Shown one piece after another: positions 6,923 to 14,024 of a stretch of 64,000 nt of DNA. This stretch comes from an uncultured Clostridia bacterium (lineage in GTDB: Bacteria > Bacillota > Clostridia > Oscillospirales > Ruminococcaceae), in NCBI GenBank assembly GCA_947383835.1, contig CANDEV010000008.1, positions 1-64,000 on the forward strand, in the 5' to 3' direction. A program made the position numbers and the translations under genes. The notes beneath the pieces were generated by a model. The model was not told the origin of the DNA. It saw only the letters and a list, made by a program, of their open reading frames with translations, and did not search any database. Positions within the stretch are counted from its first letter, which is position 1. The number at the start of each line of letters is the position of its first letter.

Positions 6923-7336
6923 ATGAAATGTACATTTTTCGGGCACTCGGACGCGCCGCAGGAAATAAAAAACGCTCTTAAAGAAAAAATTACCTCGCTT
7001 ATAGAAAAGCGGGACGTTAATTGCTTCTATGTGGGAAATCACGGAAATTTTGACAGAATGGCTTTATCCGTCCTTAAAGAATTAAGCAGCATTTATCAGA
7101 TAGAATATTACGTTGTTTACGCCTACCTCCCCGAAAACAAAGAGGACTTTTTACACACAATTTTCCCCGAAGGCATTGAATGTGTTCCGAAACGCTTTGC
7201 AATAAATTTTCGCAACAAATGGCTTGTAGAGCGTTCCGACATTGTGATAACCTTTGTGCAGCGTTCATACGGCGGCGCAGCAAAATTTAAAAAGCTTGCC
7301 GAAAATAAAGGCAAGGAAATTATTTGCATAAAATAA
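6923..7336 (+). CDS. SLOG-family nucleotide-binding protein (copy 2)
   Basis: 137 residues, same family as the gene at 1375 but shorter and diverged. KCTFFGHSDAP matches the CCFTGHR strand-loop of copy 1; FYVGNHGNFDRMAL corresponds to its glycine loop; YVVYAYLPENKED and ERSDIVITFVQRSYGGAAKF complete the Rossmann-like core. AAGGTGAG ribosome site. Divergent from a small XRE gene. Ligand and role are unknown; SLOG proteins often sense or generate nucleotide signals. Confidence 0.65.
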   Translation: MKCTFFGHSDAPQEIKNALKEKITSLIEKRDVNCFYVGNHGNFDRMALSVLKELSSIYQIEYYVVYAYLPENKEDFLHTIFPEGIECVPKRFAINFRNKWLVERSDIVITFVQRSYGGAAKFKKLAENKGKEIICIK

Positions 7337-7450
7337 AATCTTAATACCTGCCCCCTTTGAGGGACGTAGTAAAGTAAATGCTTATTGTATTCCAAATCTG
7401 GGGTAACTTCCGCCTCGGGACATTCCTCGCCACGCCAATTGTAAAACATT

Positions 7451-7501
7451 TGTGAACCGTAAGAAATGTAAACCGTTTCAAATTAAATGTAATCCGTTTC
7501 A
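7451..7501 (+). promoter_or_regulatory. LacI-type operator repeats upstream of GH130
   Basis: TGTAAACCGTTTCA (7467-7480) and TGTAATCCGTTTCA (7488-7501) are 21 bases apart, two helical turns, with a partial third copy TGTGAACCGT at 7451. Each is a near-palindrome of the LacI/CcpA operator type. They lie about 55-105 bases before the GH130 promoter. The 7337-7450 stretch upstream holds only repeat debris (a CCCCCTTTGAGGG piece). Confidence 0.5.
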
Positions 7502-7556
7502 ATAAGAATAAGTGTTAAAGTTTTGTGACTTATACCTTTAAGTGCAAAAATTGCTA

Positions 7557-7585
7557 TTGATTTTTGGAAAGATATAGTGTATAAT
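7557..7585 (+). promoter_or_regulatory. Promoter of the GH130 gene
   Basis: TTGATT (7557-7562) and TATAAT (7580-7585) with 17-base spacing. The leader to the ATG at 7669 is about 77 bases. Confidence 0.7.
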
Positions 7586-7668
7586 AAATAGTAATGTGGG
7601 TCTGTCCCAGACTAAAACGAAAGTGCGGACTACCCAGAGAATTATACACCTTGAAAGGCGGTTATTCA

Positions 7669-8694
7669 ATGAAAGTAAAAGTTTTAAACGGCGTGTCACT
7701 CCCCAATATCCCCTGGCAGGATAAGCCCGCAGACTGCAGGGACGTAGTTTGGCGTTACGATGCAAACCCCATTATCAAGCGCGACCACATCATGGTCAAA
7801 AAGGCTAACGGCTACAGAGAACCTTCAAACTCTATCTTCAACAGCTCCGTAGTTCCCTTTGAGGTTGGCGACTACAAATTTGCAGGCGTTTTCCGCGTTG
7901 ACGACAGAGAGCGCAACATGGAGCTTCACGTCGGCTTCTCCAAGGACGGCTTCAACTGGGACATCAACGAGGAGAGAATTAAATTTAAATGCGATATCCC
8001 CGAGGTAGGTCAGTGGCAGTACGGCTACGACCCCCGCGTTTGCAAGATCGAAGACAAGTATATCGTAACATGGTGCAACGCTTACGGCTGGAAGCCCACT
8101 ATCGGTATCGCTTACACTTACGATTTCAAGGAATTTACCCAGCTTGAAAACGCATATCTGCCTTTCAACAGAAACGGCGTAATGTTCCCCCGCAAGATAA
8201 ACGGCAAGTACGTTATGATGAGCCGTCCCTCCGACAGCGGACACACTCCTTTCGGCGATATGTTCATCAGCCAGTCTCCCGACCTGACATACTGGGGCGA
8301 GCACCGTCACGTTATGGGACCCTCAAAGGGCTGGGAAGCTACAAAAATGGGCGCAGGTCCTATTCCTATCGAAACAGACCGCGGCTGGCTCATTTTCTAC
8401 CACGGCGTACTGACCTCCTGCAACGGTTATGTTTACAGCTTCTCCGCTGCACTTCTTGACAAGGACGAGCCTTGGAAGGTCCTCAAGAGAGGCGCTTCCT
8501 ACCTCATCAGCCCGCAGACCGATTACGAGCTTATCGGCGACACAGACGCAGTAACATTCCCCTGCGCTAACCTTGTTGACGCCGACACAGGCAGAATTTG
8601 CATTTACTACGGCTGTGCTGACACCTGCACATCTCTTGCGTTCACATACGTTGACGATGTAATGGACTTCCTTGACAATAACAGCCAGGTTTGA
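7669..8694 (+). CDS. Glycoside phosphorylase family GH130 (mannoside phosphorylase)
   Basis: 341 residues, five-bladed beta-propeller family that phosphorolyses beta-mannosides. Visible family features: WRYDANPIIKRD, the catalytic-Asp region VFRVDDRERNMELHVGFSKDG, GYDPRVCKIEDKYIVTWCNA, MFPRKINGKYVMMSRPSDSG with the Arg used for phosphate, and GAGPIPIETDRGWLIFYHGV. Length and these motifs point to the mannooligosaccharide phosphorylase type (RaMP2-like) rather than the longer mannosylglucose phosphorylase, but this is a guess. No signal peptide. Start at 7669 because AAAGGCGG lies just upstream. Confidence 0.9.
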   Translation: MKVKVLNGVSLPNIPWQDKPADCRDVVWRYDANPIIKRDHIMVKKANGYREPSNSIFNSSVVPFEVGDYKFAGVFRVDDRERNMELHVGFSKDGFNWDINEERIKFKCDIPEVGQWQYGYDPRVCKIEDKYIVTWCNAYGWKPTIGIAYTYDFKEFTQLENAYLPFNRNGVMFPRKINGKYVMMSRPSDSGHTPFGDMFISQSPDLTYWGEHRHVMGPSKGWEATKMGAGPIPIETDRGWLIFYHGVLTSCNGYVYSFSAALLDKDEPWKVLKRGASYLISPQTDYELIGDTDAVTFPCANLVDADTGRICIYYGCADTCTSLAFTYVDDVMDFLDNNSQV

Positions 8695-8728
8695 GCAGTT
8701 GACATTTTATAGTGTATAATTGATAGTT

Positions 8729-8760
8729 AAAGCGTACCCCGATTGGAGTACGCTTTAATA
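8729..8760 (+). terminator. Terminator after GH130
   Basis: AAAGCGTACCCC and GGAGTACGCTTT form a 12-pair stem with one mismatch and a GATT loop, followed by TAATATT. Confidence 0.7.
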
Positions 8761-8840
8761 TTGTCGAAAAAAGAAAGTAGCTTGAATTGTAAGCGTCAAA
8801 TAAACCCTCGTCCATTTTATAGAAATCCATAAAAATATCC

Positions 8841-9709
8841 TTACAAGCAAGCAGAGGAAAACCAGCCCAAGCAATCAGATTGAGAAACAAAGGAAAAAGC
8901 GAGATCAACAGCAGAAGGTAATTCGGAAAGTACTCTAACTTTCAACTTTCGCAAAATGGCTTTTATCTTAGACCACATATTCTCTATTGGATTAAAATCG
9001 GGACTGTATGGCGGCAAGTAAATAACATTGATCTGTAATTCATCAATAACCTTTTTAACAGCCTTAGCATGATGAGTACGCATATTGTCCATAACAACAA
9101 TATCACCCTCATTAAGCGTTGGCGCAAGCACACTTTTTAAATAATCTATAAATTTTTCGCAGGTTGTTCCGCCTTGATATGTAGTGTATGCTGTTTCTCC
9201 GTTTAAGCGTACTGACGATAAAATCGTTGTGCTCTGAGGTTTGCTGAGAGGAGCTTTATCAACACATCGGTTCCCACCGATAGAGCGTCCGTATATCCTT
9301 GTCATATCGGTATTTACACCGCTTTCATCAAGAAAAACAAGTTTATTTTTATCAAGTTTCGGAAGCTTACTTATCCATTCCTTTCGCCGACTGACCACAT
9401 CGGGAGCGTTCACGCTCTGAAGCGTGAAGAGATTTCTTTTTGTAGACAAAACCCATTTGAACGACCTTTTCCCGTATATTTTCTTCGCTGACGGGAAGAT
9501 CCAATTTTTCTTTTATTTCGTGAATTGATATATCGGGCTGATCTATTATGGTTTGTGCAATTTCATCAAGCTGATGTTGACTTAATATTGGTTTGCGTCC
9601 GCGTTTACCGGTTTGGACAGCCACCGATCCGGTCTCACGCATACGGTTGACATGATCGTATACTGTTGTTCTGCTTACTGAAAAATTCCTCGCTACTTCT
9701 GTTGCGTTT
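8841..9709 (-). pseudogene. IS630-family transposase, frame-disrupted and 5'-truncated
   Basis: Two overlapping minus-strand frames. The upstream one (to 9709 when read without an ATG) has a helix-turn-helix (ATEVARNFSVSRTTVYDHV) and the RETGSV and GRKP linker. The downstream one (8841-9430) has the DDE core: FLDESG, VVMDNMRTHHA and YSPDFNPIENMWSKIK. The frame changes near 9430-9440 at an A-rich slip-like run, which can be programmed in IS630. The extreme N-terminus is missing, since a stop precedes the HTH at about 9710. I could not define terminal inverted repeats. Probably a dead copy. Confidence 0.8.
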
Positions 9710-9781
9710 TAAAAATTTATGAGTGGAAAAAATAACGAGAGCAGGTGAACCCGCTCCCGTTTCTATTTTCACGAAACATTA

Positions 9782-10669
9782 TTATAAGCTTTTAGGAGAC
9801 TGATTTAAAATTTCCTCCCAGTTTTCGGGAAATCCCATGTGTTTAAGATTAATGTAATTTTTGTATTTTTTCAACAGACTTCTTAAAGGCTTAAGGAAGT
9901 CAGCTTGCCACTTATTTTTATCTGGATAAAAGAATTTAAGCAGCATAATATAATCGAAAACACGTTTTTGCAGCATATATTCCATTCCGTTAGGAGTAAC
10001 AGGTTTCGATGTGAACACCGTATAATAAAGCCTTGACGAGTGTGCACAATAATTTCGGAAATCTGTAAGACATACCAACCAAGATTTTGCATTTTGATAG
10101 GTTGAACCGCATATTTTAAAGGCAACACTTTTTTGGTCGGCGGTTTTCATATCCGAATAAAAGCGTGAAATTTCGCCAAAGGTCAATAATTCAACAATGA
10201 CCCATATCGGGAAATTGCCGTCATATTTTTCAATATGATGTTTCACAAAAGGTTGGTTCTCGTTATTTTTTATAGTTCGGTTTATATGTTCTGCAAATTT
10301 TTCCAAATTATGATATTTATTAAAATTATCCTTGTTTAAATACCCCAACGCACCGTATTTTTGTGCATGATAATAAGCAATCTGCACACGGAGCATAATT
10401 TCTATTTTTTCAATTATTGAGAAACAAAGCCGACGCAGTTCACAGTCAAATTCATGGATATTATAAACTGTTTCAAGACTTGTCCCGTCTATGTACATAT
10501 CGTTTTCAGTCTTAAACGGCAGAAAATAGGCGGTAAGCCGATAATAATTGATCTCGCTTAATACCTTGCGCGCAAACTCACGGCTGCCTATATTACACCC
10601 GCGTTTCGCTATCTTGTCTATCTGTTCCTCAATGTTTGTAGGCTTTTTGACTTCAATAAAACACCTCAT
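9782..10669 (-). CDS. Abi_2 (AbiD/AbiF-like) abortive-infection protein
   Basis: 295 residues from the ATG at 10669, preceded by GGGGG at ten bases. N-terminal IEEQIDKIAKRGC and EINYYRLTAYFLPF, a central CELRRLCFSIIEKIEIMLRVQIAY helix pair and the FRNYCAHSSRLYY motif (the R-x4-6-H HEPN-like element) are typical of Abi_2 proteins, which stop cell growth on phage infection, probably by RNA cleavage. It sits alone beside IS630 debris and a toxin-antitoxin remnant. Apparently intact. Confidence 0.85.
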   Translation of the reverse strand: MRCFIEVKKPTNIEEQIDKIAKRGCNIGSREFARKVLSEINYYRLTAYFLPFKTENDMYIDGTSLETVYNIHEFDCELRRLCFSIIEKIEIMLRVQIAYYHAQKYGALGYLNKDNFNKYHNLEKFAEHINRTIKNNENQPFVKHHIEKYDGNFPIWVIVELLTFGEISRFYSDMKTADQKSVAFKICGSTYQNAKSWLVCLTDFRNYCAHSSRLYYTVFTSKPVTPNGMEYMLQKRVFDYIMLLKFFYPDKNKWQADFLKPLRSLLKKYKNYINLKHMGFPENWEEILNQSPKSL

Positions 10670-10821
10670 AAAAAAACGTCCCCCACTGGGACACATCACC
10701 GTCGAAACGGGAGAGGTGCGGGGGGTCCTATTATTTATATTATACACGATTTTACTATAAAGTTATAGTGGCAATCTGCACAAAGTTAAGCTTGCACAAA
10801 TTGTACATTGTGTATACTATT

Positions 10822-10849
10822 CCTCCCGTTCTGCTCCGTCGGGAGCAGG
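10822..10849 (+). repeat. CCTCCCGTTCTGCTCCG repeat, copy 1
   Basis: CCTCCCGTTCTGCTCCGTCG then GGAGCAGG, a hairpin-forming GC-rich unit. Near-identical copies lie at 18137-18164 and 18591-18618, each at or near a gene's 3' end within the mobile region. Confidence 0.75.
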
Positions 10850-10854
10850 TTATA

Positions 10855-11127
10855 TTACATACCAAACAAATCAGCGTGTGTACCAGTACGATACAGCAAC
10901 AGCTCACTACCGTCATAGCGGTAAATTAACAGCCAGTCGGGCGCAATATGACATTCCCTATATCCAACGTAATTTCCGCTTAAATTATGGTCTGAATTTT
11001 TTAGCGGCAAAATATCGGGTATTCTCAAAATGTCAATGACCTACCGTAACAAATCCAAATTATACCGCCGTTTTGAGCAGGTTTTTAAGTCCCTTTTAAA
11101 TTTAGAGGAATATCTAACATCAAGCAT
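10855..11127 (-). pseudogene. YafQ/RelE-family toxin with an in-frame amber stop
   Basis: Reading from the ATG at 11127 gives MLDVRYSSKFKRDLKTCSKR, then NLDLLR, TAG (11041-11043, codon 29) and VIDILRI, then an intact second half with DHNLSGNYVGYRECHIAPDW and LLIYRYDG, 90 codons in all. This is the YafQ/RelE mRNA-interferase fold, with the DHxL and conserved C-terminal LYRTGTHADLF. Homologues commonly have Gln where the TAG stands, so a single C-to-T change explains it. No other damage is seen. The antitoxin-like gene lies two bases upstream. Either a recent pseudogene or a suppressed toxin. Confidence 0.75.
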
Positions 11128-11129
11128 TG

Positions 11130-11339
11130 TCAATCCTCCAAAAGCTCGTTAAAAAGCTGTTCGGTCGCACCGCTAAAGCTGTATCCGCCTCCGTTATCCA
11201 ATTCCGCAAACGCTTCAAGGGTATCAGCGTTGAGCGTTTCATCGGGAACGGCTGCACCCTGCAAATATGATATAACATAAAGCAATCTGCTTTCAGGAAT
11301 TTTATCAATAAGATTTTTGGCTAAATCACGGTTACTCAT
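11130..11339 (-). CDS. Small antitoxin-like protein
   Basis: 69 residues (MSNRDLAKNLIDKIPESRLL, then YVISYLQG and an acidic tail). The IPESRLLYVISYLQG helix resembles small Firmicute antitoxins that precede YafQ/RelE toxins. Start at 11339 is set by GGAGGG nine bases upstream; it overlaps the preceding RHH gene by eight bases and is followed directly by the broken toxin. Tight coupling supports an operon of RHH protein, this protein and toxin. Confidence 0.6.
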   Translation of the reverse strand: MSNRDLAKNLIDKIPESRLLYVISYLQGAAVPDETLNADTLEAFAELDNGGGYSFSGATEQLFNELLED

Positions 11340-11538
11340 TTTGCGTACCCTCCTCTGTATCTCGCTGTATAGTTTCATTGACAGCGCGATTTAAAAATTT
11401 ATTTAGACTGCCGTCAAATTTTTCTGCATGTAAAACAATTCCGTTTTTTTCACCCTTAGGAACTTTCATTTCAAGTCTATCATAGGTTTTAGCGTTATAT
11501 TTAGCTGTTGCTCGTTGTCTTGCTGCACTTGTTGCCAT
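11332..11538 (-). CDS. Ribbon-helix-helix (Arc-like) DNA-binding protein
   Basis: 68 residues: MATSAARQRATAKYNAKTYD, then a short basic strand RLEMKVPKG and helices ILHAEKFDGSLNKFLNRAV. This is the Arc/MetJ-like RHH pattern of TA-linked repressors. GGAGG upstream fixes the start at 11538. First gene of the TA-like operon; probable binder of the palindrome at 11579-11625. Confidence 0.7.
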   Translation of the reverse strand: MATSAARQRATAKYNAKTYDRLEMKVPKGEKNGIVLHAEKFDGSLNKFLNRAVNETIQRDTEEGTQNE

Positions 11539-11578
11539 TCGTTTTACCTCCTTTCTCAATACCTATTATACAGTATAA

Positions 11579-11625
11579 CATATAATATCGTCAATATGCA
11601 ATATATACAATGACGATATTATATG
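11579..11625. promoter_or_regulatory. Inverted-repeat operator upstream of RHH/HIRAN genes
   Basis: CATATAATATCGTCA (11579-11593) and TGACGATATTATATG (11611-11625) are exact 15-base inverted repeats in the region divergent between the RHH operon and the HIRAN gene. Confidence 0.65.
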
Positions 11626-11716
11626 TTTGGCTAAATTGCTTATTGAATATATAATGTCGATATGATATAATATAATCAAGCTCAAAGAGCAAATACAAAA
11701 CAGGAGGTAAACCAGT

Positions 11717-12044
11717 ATGAACAAAACAAGGTCAAAAGTAATGACAATAGCGAACCGCCTTGTAAAGCAGGGACTGACCCGCTCACTTGCAACGGTCAAA
11801 GCGTGGATCATTGTCAAAGCAAATGCTCTCCGCACAAATGTAAAAGGAACGTCCCGCCGCCAAAGCGCATTGGAGAAGGTTGCAGGGGTAAATCCTGCGG
11901 ACATATCCGTCAAGCTGAAAAGAGAACCCCGCAACTCCCACGACAGCAACGCAGTAGCCGTATACGCCGCCTTAAAGGATAACCGGGTATTCTTTATCGG
12001 CTATCTTCCGAAAGCTGTTGCAAACGTCCTCGCACCGCTTATGG
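11717..12044 (+). pseudogene. HIRAN-domain protein, copy 1, 3'-truncated
   Basis: The basic N-terminal part (MNKTRSKVMTIANRLVKQG) leads to the HIRAN core VKLKREPRNSHDSNAVAVYA, then FIGYLPKAVANVLAPLMD. HIRAN domains bind DNA ends or damaged DNA. Homology ends near 12044, where the sequence becomes the antisense tail of a phage replication gene; the frame runs on through junk to 12178. AGGAGGT upstream. The first 490 bases including the ribosome site match a second copy at 18976-19205. Confidence 0.65.
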
Positions 12045-12333
12045 ATAGCGTATCGTTTTCTAAACGCTCCACAACGCCAAAACGGATAAGAGCCTCAACT
12101 GTAAGCTTCACAACGTTTTCGTCCTCATCGATTGCTAATGCAAGCTCGCTTACACAATCGGGCAATATACCCTCATAGCTTATAATACCCTCTGTTTTAA
12201 GACTTTTAAGCTGCATTTTAAGATAAACTATGACCTGGCTATCTCCTTGCGGCAGTTTGCGCAAAGCTTTGATGTATTTCTCGTCGAAAAAATCTTCCTT
12301 AAGTTTTAGCCAAAAGTAACGTTTGTCAGCCAT
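12044..12333 (-). pseudogene. Phage replisome-organizer N-terminal domain, 3'-truncated
   Basis: From the ATG at 12333: MADKRYFWLKLKEDFFDEKY, then KALRKLPQGDSQVIVYLKM, SYEGILPDCVSELALAIDED and VVKLTVEALIRFGVVE. This is the phage replisome organizer (DnaD-like) N-terminal winged-helix family. After ENDTLSI it runs antisense into the HIRAN gene and stops at 12001, so the C-terminal half is lost. AGGTGG ribosome site. Confidence 0.7.
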
Positions 12334-12637
12334 TCCGTCCACCTGCTTCCGCAAACTGCTTAGCAGATTTCAAAGCTTCTTGTGCACTATGTATGCGGCT
12401 TTCCTGCAGTCGGATATACGGCAAAGCTTCTTCAGCCAAAGCAGGACGGTAGTAGCCGTTTGCATTTTTGCTACATACAGAACAAATGATTTCACCGCGT
12501 CGACGCGCTTCAAAAACCAATTTTCGAGCTGTGCGTGTATCATCTTTTAATCCTGATCTCAAAGTCAATTCTGGCATAGAAATGGCATTTTTTCTTCCTA
12601 CGGGAATAAATTCAAGAATATTAATATTGTTTTTCAT
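12326..12637 (-). CDS. Phage-like winged-helix protein
   Basis: 103 residues, with ILEFIPVGRKNAISMPEL, TRTARKLVFEARRRGEIIC, YRPALAEEALPYIR and a helical C-terminus. It reads as a short winged-helix protein found upstream of phage replication genes in Firmicutes. Its 3' end overlaps the start of the replisome-organizer gene by eight bases. GGGGG lies upstream of the ATG. Function not known. Confidence 0.6.
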   Translation of the reverse strand: MKNNINILEFIPVGRKNAISMPELTLRSGLKDDTRTARKLVFEARRRGEIICSVCSKNANGYYRPALAEEALPYIRLQESRIHSAQEALKSAKQFAEAGGRNG

Positions 12638-12831
12638 TCAGTCGCCCCCTGTAGATAGTCACAAAGCGACTGCGCGTTAATTAGAATTTTCCCTCGCTGA
12701 CCTGCACCGAGCCGAATGTATTTAATTTTTCCACTTTTTACAAGATGTATGAGTGTGGGACGTTTTAAACCTGTTTTGGTTTCGGTTTGTTTCAGTGACC
12801 ACATTACGGGGACATCTATTTGTTTTAACAT
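12634..12831 (-). CDS. Excisionase/AlpA-like MerR-type HTH protein
   Basis: 65 residues from the ATG at 12831 (GGAGG eight bases upstream): WSLKQTETKTGLKRPTLIHL, then VKSGKIKYIRLGAGQRGKIL and INAQSLCDYLQG. This is the helix-turn-helix 'excisionase' type that reads like MerR N-termini. It is likely a directionality factor for the integrase at 13996 or a replication regulator. Overlaps the genes on both sides by a few bases. Confidence 0.65.
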   Translation of the reverse strand: MLKQIDVPVMWSLKQTETKTGLKRPTLIHLVKSGKIKYIRLGAGQRGKILINAQSLCDYLQGATE

Positions 12832-13115
12832 TTTGCCATTCCTCCAATTTTGACTTGACTTGCCACAAAAAATATGATATAATCGGAGTAACAAGTCGGT
12901 TTTTGATTTGTAATATTGCTATGCGCTGCTCGGTGACTGGTTTCACTGAGCAGTATTTTTTTGTCTGCTGTCAGTTCAGCGGCTTTCTTTGCATAAAACC
13001 GCCTGTTATGTTGTTTCACCCTGTCCCTGTTGGCGGCACGCCACTTGCGCTGATATTCCCGCCGCGCTTCGATTTCTTTACGTTCTTCAGATGATAAAGA
13101 ATTCAAATCAATCAT
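12825..13115 (-). CDS. Small basic phage protein
   Basis: 96 residues from the ATG at 13115 (AAGGAGA upstream). N-terminal LSSEERKEIEARREYQRKWR, then AANRDRVKQHNRRFYAKKAA, an arginine-rich helix common in integrative elements of gut Clostridia. The last third looks unlike homologues and may be a frameshifted tail. It is divergent from the XRE gene at 13266. Function unknown. Confidence 0.5.
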   Translation of the reverse strand: MIDLNSLSSEERKEIEARREYQRKWRAANRDRVKQHNRRFYAKKAAELTADKKILLSETSHRAAHSNITNQKPTCYSDYIIFFVASQVKIGGMAKC

Positions 13116-13265
13116 TTTTTCATCTCCTTGCAATTTTATTTTCTTTTCACTTGACAGATGAATTATCAAGTGCTATACTAATTATAATGCCAAAAGAAAA
13201 GAAAAGCAATAGTTTTTGCAAAAAAAATAAAATTGCATATTTTAAATGCTAAAAGGTGGTTTACT

Positions 13266-14024
13266 ATGGATAATTGCAATAAAAAAAGAGGCAGACCCGC
13301 AAAAGAGAAAAATTATAATTCGCCGTTTGCGGTACGACTAAGAGAAATTTGTAATGGTCGAACACAGCAGGAAATAGCAGATGGAGCAGGTATTACCCGA
13401 CAAAATTTAGGCAGGTTTCTATTAGGTGAAACAAAACCCGATACTGACACGCTTGAAAAACTGGCAAAATATTTTAACGTTTCAACTGATTACATGCTCG
13501 GATTGACTGATAATAAAACAACTGATACGGATTTGCGTGCAGTTTGCGAATATACGGGACTTTCAGAAAAAGCTGCAGAAAACTTGCATAATTACAAAAC
13601 TACAGCAAACAGCAAGTATAGGCACCCCGAAACAGACGAAAACGGCGAACCCTGTTTCTTTACAGATGATGAGGGGGTATTATATTATAGATTACTTGAA
13701 ATCATAGACGAATTGATAAGTAACGGGGATATGTATGATTTGGCAAAAGCTCTTTCAAACTTAAAAAGCAGTAGTCAAGATGTTATAAATAATAACGAAA
13801 TATACAACACAATACAAATGCAAAGAAAAGAGCAGGGGGACAACCGTTCAGAAAACGAAAAAAGAGCGGACAAGGAACGTAAAAAAATACAGGATAAGCA
13901 AGGAAACGACCATGTTGACATTTATAGGTATAAATTAAACGAATTTATTGTACACCTTTCAGACCGCTACGACCAAAGAGAGCAGGTGAAAAATAATGGC
14001 AACCATAACCCAACGAACAAATAA
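13266..14024 (+). CDS. XRE-family phage-type repressor
   Basis: 252 residues from the ATG at 13266 (AGGTGG upstream). Residues 16-75 form an XRE HTH (FAVRLREICNGRTQQEIADG, then ITRQNLGRFLLGETKPD). The C-terminal part is long, helical and charged, without the S24 protease motif, so it is not a LexA-like self-cleaving repressor. It overlaps the integrase start by 29 bases, a common arrangement in integrative elements, and is divergent from the replication genes. Confidence 0.8.
   Translation: MDNCNKKRGRPAKEKNYNSPFAVRLREICNGRTQQEIADGAGITRQNLGRFLLGETKPDTDTLEKLAKYFNVSTDYMLGLTDNKTTDTDLRAVCEYTGLSEKAAENLHNYKTTANSKYRHPETDENGEPCFFTDDEGVLYYRLLEIIDELISNGDMYDLAKALSNLKSSSQDVINNNEIYNTIQMQRKEQGDNRSENEKRADKERKKIQDKQGNDHVDIYRYKLNEFIVHLSDRYDQREQVKNNGNHNPTNK

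Noticed and set aside
7337..7560. Riboswitch upstream of GH130
   Set aside because: It precedes the promoter rather than following it; the repeated elements look like protein operators.
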